Shown: positions 1 through 7,693 of the stretch, in pieces
Layout of the letters: each line of letters begins with the position of its first letter
Numbering within the stretch: the stretch's first letter is position 1
Origin: B75-G9 sp964564905
GTDB lineage: Archaea; Hadarchaeota; Hadarchaeia; Hadarchaeales; Hadarchaeaceae
NCBI GenBank assembly: GCA_964564905.1
Contig: CAZMCI010000007.1
Location: forward strand, 1 to 35,065
Reading direction: 5' to 3'
Length of the DNA: 35,065 nt
Notes under the pieces: generated by a model
What the model was told of the DNA's origin: nothing
Seen by the model: only the letters and a program-made list of their open reading frames with translations
Databases searched by the model: none
Program-made: the position numbers and the translations under genes

Positions 1-1096
1 AGGTGTTTCTAACTATGTAGTCAACGATGTACGTTGGCGTGTAGTAAATCCCCTGTTCCTTTCGGTAAGTGTGTTTTTCTTTCACTACCGCCCGTTTCGC
101 AGTTTTCTTCAGGATGTGACCCAAATACTGCTCGTACACGTTGCCGAGGACATCTGCATCTATTGCGGAAAAATCGTAACTTATTGTCCTGTCTCTGGTG
201 TGATACAAGTCTTTTATTACTCCCTCAATAACTTCATTGCTTATCTCCAGATCATCACATAGATGATGCTGAAACAGTTTGCTGTTGTACTCTTCGTCGA
301 AATGCCTGAAAACATCAACTATGTGTTCAAAGAGTGTACCCCTGCGTTTTGTTTCCCACTCTCGTATCGTGGATATCAACGATTTCGGCTCTAACCCTCT
401 ATCCTCACAGTTTCTGATGAAGATCAACCTGTCGATGATCCTCTGAACGGCTTCGTCCAGTTCCTCCTCAGTGAGTTTCTTACTCTTGTTTCTCCACGCG
501 ATATCTTTGGAAAGCTCAGCCCGCCACTTGGTTAGATCGATGAGCAGCTGGTCTCCGACGGGAGTTTTTTTGGATTTTTTGCCCCATTTCTCAGCTTCTT
601 TATCCAATAAGCCCTGTTCAAAACTTTCTCTGGATAAAAGCCACAATTCTTCGAACCTGTCCAAAAACTCTTGGCAGGGTATGGTCTTCAAATGGCTCTG
701 AAATAGATTTGTGGTTTTCCACTCAGCGTTGAATATTTTCACATATTCAAAATCGGTGAGGACGGCCCAAGAGCAGCCCTTGTGCCAAGCATAGTTTATT
801 GCCTGTTTTGCATATTCGGGTTTGTCCAAGTCTGCTTTCAGCGGTTTGGCCTCAAGAAAAAATTTTGGAATTCCATCAATCCTGAAACCGTAATCAACCC
901 TTCCTTTTGATATCTTTTCTTCAGCTGTGACTTCACTTGAATCTTCAACGTTCCAACCTAGGGCGCGAAATAATGGAAGAATGAAGTCTTTTTTCGTCAT
1001 TTCTTCGTTATACTTGCTGACTCTCCCTTCTTCAACGACTTTACGATATTTCTCAAGTAGTCTCTTTATCTGTTGTTTGGCGGTTTCTTTGTCCAT
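1..1096 (-). CDS. Type IIG-like restriction endonuclease/N6-adenine methyltransferase, N-terminal part
   Basis: Reading leftwards from an ATG at 1096, the frame is open to the window edge (365 codons), so the 3' part is missing. Residues about 30-110 look like an HsdR_N-type PD-(D/E)xK nuclease: Asp68 in GRVDYGF, then LEAK with Glu82 and Lys84, then Gln99-x-x-Tyr102. A helical linker follows. The last residues read GIYYTPTYIVDYIV, the segment that normally leads into the SAM-binding methylase domain of Eco57I/LlaJI-like single-chain enzymes. It would methylate an adenine in its target and cut unmodified DNA. A TATA-like element lies about 35 bases upstream, after the stop of the preceding unknown gene. 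The region is AT-rich compared with the rest, which fits transfer. The catalytic methylase motif (NPPY) lies outside the window, so activity cannot be judged. Confidence 0.85.
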   Translation of the reverse strand, partial: MDKETAKQQIKRLLEKYRKVVEEGRVSKYNEEMTKKDFILPLFRALGWNVEDSSEVTAEEKISKGRVDYGFRIDGIPKFFLEAKPLKADLDKPEYAKQAINYAWHKGCSWAVLTDFEYVKIFNAEWKTTNLFQSHLKTIPCQEFLDRFEELWLLSRESFEQGLLDKEAEKWGKKSKKTPVGDQLLIDLTKWRAELSKDIAWRNKSKKLTEEELDEAVQRIIDRLIFIRNCEDRGLEPKSLISTIREWETKRRGTLFEHIVDVFRHFDEEYNSKLFQHHLCDDLEISNEVIEGVIKDLYHTRDRTISYDFSAIDADVLGNVYEQYLGHILKKTAKRAVVKEKHTYRKEQGIYYTPTYIVDYIVRNT

Positions 1097-1130
1097 TACG
1101 AGCGCCCCCCGCCAGTAAATTGAAAATGGA

Positions 1131-1140
1131 GATATTAAAA
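1131..1140 (-). promoter_or_regulatory. Possible TATA box for the restriction-methylase gene
   Basis: On the minus strand this reads TTTTAATATC, about 35 bases before the ATG at 1096. It suggests the restriction-methylase can be transcribed separately from the two genes upstream. This is pattern recognition only. Confidence 0.35.
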
Positions 1141-1144
1141 TTAT

Positions 1145-1969
1145 TTATTTTCGATCAGTCCATGCTGAGGAATCTACTGGTACTTTTTTTCTAAACGGAA
1201 TAGACGAAAGAAAATCTGGTAATTTGGGATTCTCATTGCCGTAAGAGTCAAGTAAGATGACATCGCCACTTACCGCCGATATTGGGATTGGAAAAATCTT
1301 TTGTTCGACACCCCAAGGAATCTTAATAAATCCATCTTTTTGAGCGTGTTCATTGACCCATTCTATCGCCGTTCTTAGTTCATTCATCCATTCTTTAGTT
1401 AGTCGAAGATCTTTAGTTCGTTTGTCCTCCCATAGCTTGTACGATATTGCATAGCAATACCAAAAGAGGTTAGCATTTTGAGGTTTGTGTTTGAGAATAG
1501 TGTCTACTATTTCTGGATTACTTTTTACTCTTTTCTCAAAAAAGAAATAGATCGGAATTTCTTTTCCTTTTATTTTTACGAGTTTGTTCAATAACACAGA
1601 CAGACAAAACAACAACGGATGAAGACTGTCGGACTGGTGTATGTGTTCTTCCACTCTTTTCCCATTGAGTTCAATATGGTAATCACCTTCATCAGAATCG
1701 GTATCGTCAATCTTAAAAGTAAATTTCCGGTTTTCTTGATAAATCACTACAGTTTTTGTTCGGCCACCTTTAATATGGACGAATCGAATAATGATCTCGC
1801 CATCTTTTAGTTCCCACTTTCCTCTAATCCACTGTAGATGAGTTTCGGGGTCGAAATCAATATGTTCAGAATAGCCTCGGTGCTTCTCAGGATTTGTGTC
1901 TATGCTAAACCTAAGAAATCCCTTATCGACCGGGTTTGGAAAAATGTTGGTATATCTCATCGTAATCAC
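1145..1969 (-). CDS. Hypothetical protein in defence-type neighbourhood
   Basis: I do not recognise this 274-residue protein. It starts with a GTG at 1969 that overlaps the stop of the upstream small gene (GTGA), which points to translational coupling; an ATG three codons later is the alternative start. The first half is rich in beta-type segments with alternating charged and aromatic residues. The middle (about residues 115-150) is more hydrophobic, with LHPLLFCLSVLLNKLVKIKG. The rest is mixed helix and strand. There is no signal peptide, clear transmembrane segment, nucleotide-binding loop or nuclease motif that I can name. The AT-rich coding sequence and the restriction-methylase 48 bases downstream suggest an accessory or defence gene. 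That role is inferred from context only. Confidence 0.7.
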   Translation of the reverse strand: MITMRYTNIFPNPVDKGFLRFSIDTNPEKHRGYSEHIDFDPETHLQWIRGKWELKDGEIIIRFVHIKGGRTKTVVIYQENRKFTFKIDDTDSDEGDYHIELNGKRVEEHIHQSDSLHPLLFCLSVLLNKLVKIKGKEIPIYFFFEKRVKSNPEIVDTILKHKPQNANLFWYCYAISYKLWEDKRTKDLRLTKEWMNELRTAIEWVNEHAQKDGFIKIPWGVEQKIFPIPISAVSGDVILLDSYGNENPKLPDFLSSIPFRKKVPVDSSAWTDRK

Positions 1970-2142
1970 TTTTTTATCTCAGTAACAATTATTTTTTCAT
2001 TACTACTTAGCTGATTTTGTAAGAACCTCATTTTAAAATTGGATGAAAAAGCATTCAGAAAATAAGAAATAGACTGCACGACTTTTTGAGACTGTGAGCT
2101 ACCACCATTTTTAGAGTGAGGTGGTTCACCATTCCAACTCAT
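1966..2142 (-). CDS. Small hypothetical protein coupled to the downstream unknown gene
   Basis: A 58-residue protein beginning MSWNGEPPHSKNGG. I chose the ATG at 2142 because a TATA-like TATTATT lies about 25-30 bases upstream, which would give a near-leaderless message. A further in-frame ATG at 2184 would run back through sequence that looks like a relic of another gene's 5' end. The stop overlaps the GTG start of the next gene by four bases. The protein is polar, with a Ser/Gly/Gln-rich start and a lysine-rich end, and has no recognised domain. Small size makes this the least certain gene of the trio; the coupling is the main support. Confidence 0.5.
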   Translation of the reverse strand: MSWNGEPPHSKNGGSSQSQKVVQSISYFLNAFSSNFKMRFLQNQLSSNEKIIVTEIKK

Positions 2143-2210
2143 TAAATAACAACTCCCCAATAATACACCGAGGCGACCCGGCATGCTGAAACATAGGGTA
2201 AATGTTTCCT
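2141..2210 (+). repeat. Diverged copy of the citramalate synthase 5' end (left copy)
   Basis: This stretch matches 3612-3680, the leader and first codons of the citramalate/isopropylmalate synthase gene. Shared blocks in order are ATAACAAC, then about 15 bases later CGAGGCGACCC, then CATGC and AAAC. After the ATG at 2183 the reading frame gives MLKHRVNV against MPKRRVKV, then diverges. The two copies flank the toxin-antitoxin segment. It looks like a relic of the gene start left by an insertion or unequal recombination. Confidence 0.5.
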
Positions 2211-2285
2211 ACATACAGCGCAATTACCGTGCAAAACGGTTCGAGCCCAGAACCTTCAGTATTGTATGATTAATAATACATATGT

Positions 2286-2462
2286 ATGAAAAAAGTATCA
2301 AAACTGGAGATCACCGAGAATTATCTGAAACTGCTGGCATTATTCACGGGAGGATTTGGTAGGAACATCGCATATACGGGAGATCGAAAACTGTTGGGAA
2401 TAGGTTCGGGAACTGTCCAATTGCTCCCTGAAGCCTTTGAAAAAAGCGGTGTTCTCGGATAA
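2286..2462 (+). pseudogene. Degraded winged-helix (antitoxin-type) fragment
   Basis: An open frame of 58 codons starting ATG at 2286. Its end reads LLGIGSGTVQLLPEAFEKSG, which resembles the recognition helix and wing start of archaeal winged-helix regulators, where one expects an arrangement like R-LG-S-TVQ-LE-LEKSGVL. The frame stops just where the wing should continue. The middle (about residues 20-35) does not match the expected first helix-turn. The same type of domain begins the nucleotidyltransferase gene directly downstream, so this may be a decayed copy of an earlier antitoxin. It could also be a chance ORF. Confidence 0.4.
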
Positions 2463-2501
2463 TAGAAAGGGATATAAATGAATGGAACAAAATCGTTACA
2501 T

Positions 2502-3047
2502 ATGGAACAAAATTTATTATATAAGCTCGTGGGCGCCCTTCTTGAAGGGAGCACCCACGCTAGGGCTCTGGCCAAAAAGCTGAACACCAACCACATGACG
2601 GTGGCTAGGAAGCTGAAAGAACTCGTGGACGAAAATGTGCTGGACTTCAAGATGGAGGGGAAAAACAAGATTTACTCCATCAAAAAAAGCCTGGAAGCGA
2701 GAAACTACGCCCTCATGGCAGAAACATACAAGCTGAACGAGTGCCTGAAAAAGCACCCAGAACTCAGGAAGATCGTCGATAGCATCCAGAAGAACCCCAA
2801 GGTGGAGCTGGCGATTATCTTCGGAAGCTATGCCACGGGCACCGTGAGCAAAGGCAGCGACATAGACCTATTCGTGGAAACTAGGGACAGGAATTTGAAG
2901 CGGGAGCTGGAGCAACTGAACTCACGACTGAGCGTAAAAATCGGAACTTACGACAGGTCAAGCCCGCTCATAAAGGAAATCGAGAAAAACCACGTGATCG
3001 TAAAAGGGGCCGAGTTATTCTATGAGAAAAGCAGGTTTTTTTATTGA
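2502..3047 (+). CDS. MNT-type nucleotidyltransferase with N-terminal winged helix (antitoxin of MNT-HEPN pair)
   Basis: The start is taken as the ATG at 2502 (181 residues) because the earlier ATG at 2478 lies inside a TATA-like GATATAAAT, which would place transcription start near 2500. Residues about 1-60 form a winged helix (ARALAKKLNTNHMTVARKLK). A minimal nucleotidyltransferase domain follows, with IIFGSYATGTVSKGSDIDLF holding the Gly-Ser pair and the two metal-binding Asp residues. No clear third acidic residue is seen. In characterised MNT-HEPN modules the nucleotidyltransferase neutralises the HEPN toxin, in some cases by adding AMP to it. The HEPN gene overlaps this one by 26 bases, the usual arrangement. 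The winged helix suggests it also represses its own promoter. Confidence 0.85.
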   Translation: MEQNLLYKLVGALLEGSTHARALAKKLNTNHMTVARKLKELVDENVLDFKMEGKNKIYSIKKSLEARNYALMAETYKLNECLKKHPELRKIVDSIQKNPKVELAIIFGSYATGTVSKGSDIDLFVETRDRNLKRELEQLNSRLSVKIGTYDRSSPLIKEIEKNHVIVKGAELFYEKSRFFY

Positions 3048-3501
3048 GCTGTACCGGGAAGGCAAGCTCAGGCTCGTTGAACCGAATGAGGAAATGAAAG
3101 CAGCCTACCTGAAAAAATCTGAAAGCTACCTCGGATCAGCGAAGTTGCTGTTGGATAACGACAGGCTGGAAGAATCCGTTTCCATGACGTATTACAGCAT
3201 GTACTATGCGCTTCTTTCCCTGTTTTTCAGGATAGGTATCAAGTGTGAAAATCATTCTGCCGCGATAATCCTGCTAAAAGAGGTGTTCGGCATCGATAAC
3301 TCCGAAATATCCTCGGCCAAAAAGGAAAGGATAGACAAGCAGTACTACATCGATTTTTCCATCACCAAGGAAGAAGTTAAAGAAATGATTTCGACGGCGG
3401 AGGAGTTTAACTCCAAAATCTTGGATTTCGTGGAAAAATTGAACAGTGAGAAGATAGCGAGGTTCAGGGAAAGGACAAAAAAGTTGCTGAAGCGCGTGTA
3501 G
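3022..3501 (+). CDS. HEPN domain protein (UPF0332-like), probable toxin partner
   Basis: This 159-residue protein overlaps the nucleotidyltransferase gene in another frame. It is all-helical, with a typical HEPN start (AYLKKSESYLGSAKLLL) and the second helix SMTYYSMYYALLSLFFRIGI. HEPN toxins are RNases with an R-x4-6-H motif. Here the nearest match is Arg-x7-His in FFRIGIKCENH, so spacing is off and RNase activity is uncertain. The family also includes non-nuclease members. The C-terminus is strongly basic (RERTKKLLKRV). An in-frame ATG at 3094 could give a shorter product lacking the 24 residues that overlap. The pairing with the upstream gene makes a toxin-antitoxin role the best reading. 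Confidence 0.8.
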   Translation: MRKAGFFIELYREGKLRLVEPNEEMKAAYLKKSESYLGSAKLLLDNDRLEESVSMTYYSMYYALLSLFFRIGIKCENHSAAIILLKEVFGIDNSEISSAKKERIDKQYYIDFSITKEEVKEMISTAEEFNSKILDFVEKLNSEKIARFRERTKKLLKRV

Positions 3502-3611
3502 TTACATCAGGCTCTACAGAAAAACCTTGTGGAAAGTTTTTGTGGTCGATTTGAATCAGTTTTTGAAGCAAATTCAGACAGAAAATCCCAAAACTTCCAA
3601 TCTTTCTGAAG

Positions 3612-3680
3612 ATTAATAACAACCCCATTCAATATATCAGCGAGGCGACCCCACATGCCAAAACGCCGCGTAAAGGTCCT
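3612..3680 (+). repeat. Leader and first codons of citramalate synthase (right copy of flanking repeat)
   Basis: This is the functional partner of the diverged copy at 2141-2210. It holds ATAACAAC at 3616, the Shine-Dalgarno-like GAGGCGACC at 3642 and the ATG at 3655. Block spacing between ATAACAAC and CGAGG is 25 bases here and 23 in the left copy. Confidence 0.5.
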
Positions 3681-5154
3681 GGATACCACTCTTCGGGATG
3701 GAGAGCAGACCCCGGGGGTGGCGCTGGCCCCAGAACAAAAACTGGAGATAGCCCGCGCGCTCGACGACCTTGGGGTGGACGTGATCGAGGCCGGAGCCGC
3801 GATAACCTCGGAGGGCGAACGCAGGGCGATAAAGCTGATATCGAAGGCGGGACTGGACGCCGAGATATGCAGCTTTGCGCGCGCCGTTCGATCCGATGTG
3901 GACGCGGCGCTCGAGTGCGACGTCGACAGCGTGCACCTGGTCGTGCCGACCTCGGACCTCCACCTGAAGTACAAACTCAGGAAGACGAGGCAGGAGGTGC
4001 AGAGGATGGCGCTGGACGTCGCTCGTTACGCTCTGGATCACGGATTGACGGTTGAATTTTCCGCGGAAGATGCCACCCGTACGGAGCCAGCGTTCTTGAT
4101 GAAGATACTCTCGGCGGCCGTGGATGAGGGTGTCCAACGCGTATGCGTATGCGACACGGTTGGGATCCTCACTCCCGAATCATCGGCCAAGCTCTTCTCA
4201 GACATAACGAAGCAGCTCAAGGTGCCCGTGGCCGCGCACTGCCACGATGACTTTGGGATGGCGACGGCGAACACTTTGGCGGCAGCACGCTCCGGTGCAG
4301 GGGAGGTACACGTGACGGTGAACGGCCTCGGAGAACGCGGAGGAAATGCGGCGCTGGAGGAGGTGGTCCTCGCGCTTTCCCATCTCCACGGGCTCAGGAC
4401 CGGGATCAGGCTCAACAAACTCTACCAGGTCTCGAAACTGGTGGAGCAGCATACGGGCGTCCCCGTTCCCCCGAACAAGGCGGTTGTGGGCGAGAACGCG
4501 TTTGCCCACGAGGCCGGAATCCACGCGCACGGGGTGCTGGCTTATCCTGGAACATACGAGCCGGTCTCCCCGGAGGTCGTAGGACACCATCGCAGGCTGG
4601 TCTTCGGAAAACACGTTGGCACCCACGCCATCGAAAGTGAACTTCGAAGGATGGGCCTGAAGCCGACGAAGATGCAGGTTCAGAAGATATCGGATCAGGT
4701 CAAGCACCTGGGTGACAGGGGGAAGATGGTCACCGATGCAGAGTTGCGCGCGATAGTGGATGCGGTGATGGGCAGGAAGTTCAAGGAGGTAGTCAAGCTC
4801 GAAGAATTGACCGTGGTCAGCGGCAATCGCGTGACCCCGACATCCTCCGTGAAGGTAAAATTCGGGGATAAAGAGGTGGTCGAGTCAGGTCTGGGGATAG
4901 GTCCCGTGGATGCGGCCATGAACGCGATAAAGAAGGTGGTGGAGGGGATGGCGAACATCCGGCTTAAGGAATACCACGTGGATGCCATCTCCGGTGGGAC
5001 CGACGCGGTCGTCAGCGTGGTCGTAAAGCTAACCGATGGAAAACGGATAGTAACCGCACGTGGCACGAGTGGTGATATAATCATGGCAAGCGTCCAGGCG
5101 ATGCTGAACGGGGTCAACCGTCTGCTCTGGGACCGAAAGCTTGGAGGGTCATGA
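3655..5154 (+). CDS. cimA: (R)-citramalate synthase / 2-isopropylmalate synthase family
   Basis: This 499-residue acyltransferase condenses acetyl-CoA with a 2-oxo acid (pyruvate for citramalate, 2-oxoisovalerate for leucine). The HMGL-like TIM barrel shows TTLRDGEQTPG (Arg14, Asp15), HCHDDFGMATANT with metal-binding His195 and His197, and NGLGERGGNAALEE. After a linker (HEAGIHAHGVL), residues about 370-497 form the LeuA-type regulatory dimer domain. The segments VIEAGAAITSEGER, AEICSFARA and VCVCDTVGILTP look like the archaeal citramalate synthase branch (MJ1392-like) rather than LeuA, so isoleucine synthesis via citramalate is my first choice, with LeuA the alternative. Start at ATG 3655 follows a GAGGCGACC ribosome-binding site. 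The gene overlaps aIF1A by four bases, while the branched-chain aminotransferase at 7694 serves the same pathway. Confidence 0.85.
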   Translation: MPKRRVKVLDTTLRDGEQTPGVALAPEQKLEIARALDDLGVDVIEAGAAITSEGERRAIKLISKAGLDAEICSFARAVRSDVDAALECDVDSVHLVVPTSDLHLKYKLRKTRQEVQRMALDVARYALDHGLTVEFSAEDATRTEPAFLMKILSAAVDEGVQRVCVCDTVGILTPESSAKLFSDITKQLKVPVAAHCHDDFGMATANTLAAARSGAGEVHVTVNGLGERGGNAALEEVVLALSHLHGLRTGIRLNKLYQVSKLVEQHTGVPVPPNKAVVGENAFAHEAGIHAHGVLAYPGTYEPVSPEVVGHHRRLVFGKHVGTHAIESELRRMGLKPTKMQVQKISDQVKHLGDRGKMVTDAELRAIVDAVMGRKFKEVVKLEELTVVSGNRVTPTSSVKVKFGDKEVVESGLGIGPVDAAMNAIKKVVEGMANIRLKEYHVDAISGGTDAVVSVVVKLTDGKRIVTARGTSGDIIMASVQAMLNGVNRLLWDRKLGGS

Positions 5155-5459
5155 TGCCAAAGGCCAAAAAACTGACCCCGGCCGAGGAGATCGAGCGCCT
5201 GCGGATACCTAAACCGGGAGAGGTACTGGGCGTGGTGGAGCAGATGTTTGGGTTTGACCGCCTGAGGGTTAGGTGCAGGGATGGCCATGTGCGCAACTGT
5301 CGCATTCGTGGAAAAATTCGAAAACGGATGTGGGTGCGCGAGGGGGACGTGGTCATAGTTGCCCCCTGGCCCGTGCAGGGGAACGAGAAAGGGGACATAA
5401 TGTACCGCTACACGAACACCCAGGTTGAGTGGTTGAGGAGAAAGGGTCTCTGGGAGTAG
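5151..5459 (+). CDS. eif1A: Translation initiation factor aIF1A
   Basis: A 102-residue S1/OB-fold protein of the eIF1A family, which binds the A site of the small ribosomal subunit and promotes initiation complex assembly. The core is GEVLGVVEQMFGFDRLRVRC, then RIRGKIRKRMWVREGDVVIV and the C-terminal strand-helix YRYTNTQVEWLRRKG, all typical of the archaeal factor. Length is normal. Two adjacent ATG codons (5151 and 5154) follow a strong GGAGGGT ribosome-binding site inside the end of the upstream gene; the first overlaps its TGA. The RIO1 kinase begins ten bases after the stop. The aIF1A-RIO1 pairing is common in archaea and links initiation with small-subunit maturation. Confidence 0.97.
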   Translation: MMPKAKKLTPAEEIERLRIPKPGEVLGVVEQMFGFDRLRVRCRDGHVRNCRIRGKIRKRMWVREGDVVIVAPWPVQGNEKGDIMYRYTNTQVEWLRRKGLWE

Positions 5460-5469
5460 AGGGAGTTCT

Positions 5470-6237
5470 GTGGACGGAGATCTGGGAGCCCTACTCCGAA
5501 GGCTGGAGCACCGTAAATTGGAAAGGCTCGAGAAGGATTCGGAGACCTACAAGATCATGGAGAGGGTTTTCGACACCTCCACCTTGCTTACCCTGTATCG
5601 CATGATCAACCGCGGGGTGATGGAATTTTTTTATGGAGCGGTTTCCACGGGCAAAGAGGCGAACATCTTCTGCGCCCTGGATAGAGAAGGAAATTACGTG
5701 GCGGTGAAGATCTACAGGGTGGCCACATCAAACTTCAAGAACATGCATCGATATCTGTCCGGAGATTCACGTTTTGGGAGGGTCCCGAAGAAAAGGAGGG
5801 AGATCGTTCACGCCTGGACTTCCCGGGAATTTAAGAACCTCCAGAGGGCTTACGAGGCTGGAGTCCCGGTGCCCAGGCCCATAGACTGTGAGAAAAACGT
5901 GCTCGCCATGGAGTTCGTCGGAGAAAATGGCGTTCCATATCCCCGCATGAAGGACGTCCCCCCGCGTGAGCCAGAGCGAGTCTTCGACAAATTGGTCGAT
6001 GCCGTGAAAACCCTGTACCGCGAGGCGGGAATAGTCCACTCTGACCTGAGCGAATACAACGTGTTGCTTACCCCCGACCCCGTGCTCATAGACTTCTCGA
6101 TGGGGACGGATCGCGCGAACCCCGCGGCCGAGGAACTTCTCACGAGGGATCTGGATAAGCTGACGAGGTACTTCCGCAAGCTCGGAGTGGATGTGCCCCC
6201 GCTCGAGCAGCTGCTGGAGGAGATCTCGGGCGTTTAG
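5470..6237 (+). CDS. rio1: RIO1-type serine protein kinase
   Basis: 255 residues from a GTG start preceded by GGGAG. RIO1 is an atypical kinase/ATPase that acts in late 40S/30S maturation. The ATP-binding loop is STGKEANIF (residues about 59-67), the catalytic Lys is Lys80 in VAVKIYR, the flexible RIO loop follows at about 84-112, the catalytic loop is IVHSDLSEYN (Asp192, Asn197), and the metal-binding Asp is Asp208 in LIDFSMG. The short N-terminal segment without an added winged helix fits RIO1 rather than RIO2. All key residues are present, so it should be active. It is the last gene of the cimA-aIF1A-rio1 run; a short AT-rich spacer then separates it from the next gene. Confidence 0.96.
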   Translation: MDGDLGALLRRLEHRKLERLEKDSETYKIMERVFDTSTLLTLYRMINRGVMEFFYGAVSTGKEANIFCALDREGNYVAVKIYRVATSNFKNMHRYLSGDSRFGRVPKKRREIVHAWTSREFKNLQRAYEAGVPVPRPIDCEKNVLAMEFVGENGVPYPRMKDVPPREPERVFDKLVDAVKTLYREAGIVHSDLSEYNVLLTPDPVLIDFSMGTDRANPAAEELLTRDLDKLTRYFRKLGVDVPPLEQLLEEISGV

Positions 6238-6332
6238 CCAACCCCGGGAGTCCCCGACAAAAAGTCTAAAAATCGCAGGTTTTCTGGTATTATGGTGTTT
6301 ATTTCAAATCCAGCTCGTCAGGAGTTGGGCTT

Positions 6333-7631
6333 GTGAGGGTGCTGGTGCTTGCAGCGGGAATGGGTAGAAGATTTGGAAATTCGGAGAGGCCCAAGGTGCT
6401 CGAGCGGTTGCTGGGTCTCCCGCTGCTCGAGCGCGTGATCCTCACGGTCAGGGAAGCTGGACCCTCCGAGTTCTGCGTTGTGGTCGGGCATTCCAATGGA
6501 GAAATTATAAATGCGCTCGGGGACGGGTCGAGGCTCGGCGTTCGCATAACCTATGTGAAGAACGAGGACTGGGAAAAGGGCAATGCTTACTCCGTCCTCG
6601 CGGCCAGGGAGGTCTTGAATGGAGATCGGTTTCTCCTGGTGATGGGGGACCACCAGTTTGATCCAGAGATCATCCGGCGGTTGGTGGAAATCAGGATATC
6701 CGAGGGATGCGTCGCGTGCGTGGACAGGAACCTTAGTTCGGTTTTCGACGTACATGAGGCCACGAAGGTGCTGCTCGAGGATGGAAAAGTCAGGGATGTG
6801 GGAAAGAACCTTGGAGAGTTTAACGCTGTCGACTGCGGTATTTTCCTTTGCACGAGTGATGTGTTCTCCGCCGTGCAGGAGTGCGTGGCGAGGGGGCAGG
6901 GGGAGCTTTTCCATGCCATGGCTTTGCTTGCCAGGCAGGGTAAGGTGAGGGCCATGGATGTCAAGGGGGCATTTTGGTTCGATGTGGACACCCCGAGGGA
7001 CCTCAGGGAGGCGAAGCGGAGGATGCTTCGCGCCCTCTCCAAGAAGGAGGATGGGATAGTCTCCAAGTCCATAAACCGCAGGATCTCCACTCGCATCTCC
7101 GCCAGACTCGCGGGAAGCGGGATCACCCCAATGCAGATGTCGATGCTCTCGTTTCTTCTCGGACTCCTTGCAGTACCATTTTTTTCCTCGGGGCAATATC
7201 CTTTCCTGTTTGCCGGGGGCATGCTCATACAGCTCTCGTCGATACTGGATGGGTGCGACGGGGAGCTGGCCAGGTTGAAGTTTCGCACCACGAGACGCGG
7301 GGGTTTTCTCGATTCGGTGCTGGATCGGTACGCAGACGCTCTCGTGATCATCTCACTGGCTTATGGATACTGGCGCATAGCTGGCGGTGAGTTTGTGTGG
7401 TTGGCATGTTTGTTGGCCCTTTCGGGGTCATTCGCCGTGAGTTACACCCGTGCCAGATATGAGAGCGCGTTCGGGAGAGGGATCCGTCCGGGAGGCATAC
7501 CCGCAACTAGAGATGTTCGCATCCTCCTGCTTGCGGTCGGAGCATTTGTGAATCAGCCCCTTCCAGCGCTAGCCGTGGTGGGGGTGATGAGCAACGCCGA
7601 GGCGGTTCGTAGACTGATCCGCTGGAGATGA
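6333..7631 (+). CDS. Bifunctional inositol-1-phosphate cytidylyltransferase / CDP-inositol:inositol-1-P transferase (DIPP synthase type)
   Basis: 432 residues from a GTG start. Residues 1-230 are a sugar-nucleotidyltransferase: VLAAGMGRRFG with Lys21 in RPKVLE, then VMGDHQF. Residues about 245-432 are a membrane CDP-alcohol phosphatidyltransferase. Its signature is complete: D306-x2-D309-G310-x2-A313-R314-x8-G323-x3-D327-x3-D331, with hydrophobic helices around it. This fusion is known from Archaeoglobus, where it makes CDP-inositol and then di-myo-inositol-1,3'-phosphate-1'-phosphate, precursor of the thermoprotective solute DIP. That supports a hot habitat. A phospholipid headgroup transferase is the alternative. 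No inositol-1-phosphate synthase gene is in the window. Strong antisense ORFs here are codon-bias shadows. Confidence 0.88.
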   Translation: MRVLVLAAGMGRRFGNSERPKVLERLLGLPLLERVILTVREAGPSEFCVVVGHSNGEIINALGDGSRLGVRITYVKNEDWEKGNAYSVLAAREVLNGDRFLLVMGDHQFDPEIIRRLVEIRISEGCVACVDRNLSSVFDVHEATKVLLEDGKVRDVGKNLGEFNAVDCGIFLCTSDVFSAVQECVARGQGELFHAMALLARQGKVRAMDVKGAFWFDVDTPRDLREAKRRMLRALSKKEDGIVSKSINRRISTRISARLAGSGITPMQMSMLSFLLGLLAVPFFSSGQYPFLFAGGMLIQLSSILDGCDGELARLKFRTTRRGGFLDSVLDRYADALVIISLAYGYWRIAGGEFVWLACLLALSGSFAVSYTRARYESAFGRGIRPGGIPATRDVRILLLAVGAFVNQPLPALAVVGVMSNAEAVRRLIRWR

Positions 7632-7651
7632 GCCCGGAAATTTTTCCATAG

Positions 7652-7660
7652 TTATTATAA
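7652..7660 (+). promoter_or_regulatory. TATA box for branched-chain aminotransferase
   Basis: TTATTATAA about 34-42 bases before the ATG at 7694, in an AT-rich spacer after the previous stop. The predicted transcript start is near 7685, giving a very short leader. Confidence 0.5.
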
Positions 7661-7693
7661 GGTTGGGGGGAAAATTCGTTTTGTGGGATCGAG

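Noticed and set aside
2225..2260. GGTTCGAGCCC resembling a tRNA T-arm
   Set aside because: The five-base T stem cannot form around it and no acceptor, D or anticodon arms are visible upstream.
6318..7196. Long antisense frame of 292 codons opposite the DIPP-synthase type gene
   Set aside because: It lies wholly within a well-supported gene on the other strand, has no recognisable domains and an unlikely composition; GC-biased third positions explain the open frame.
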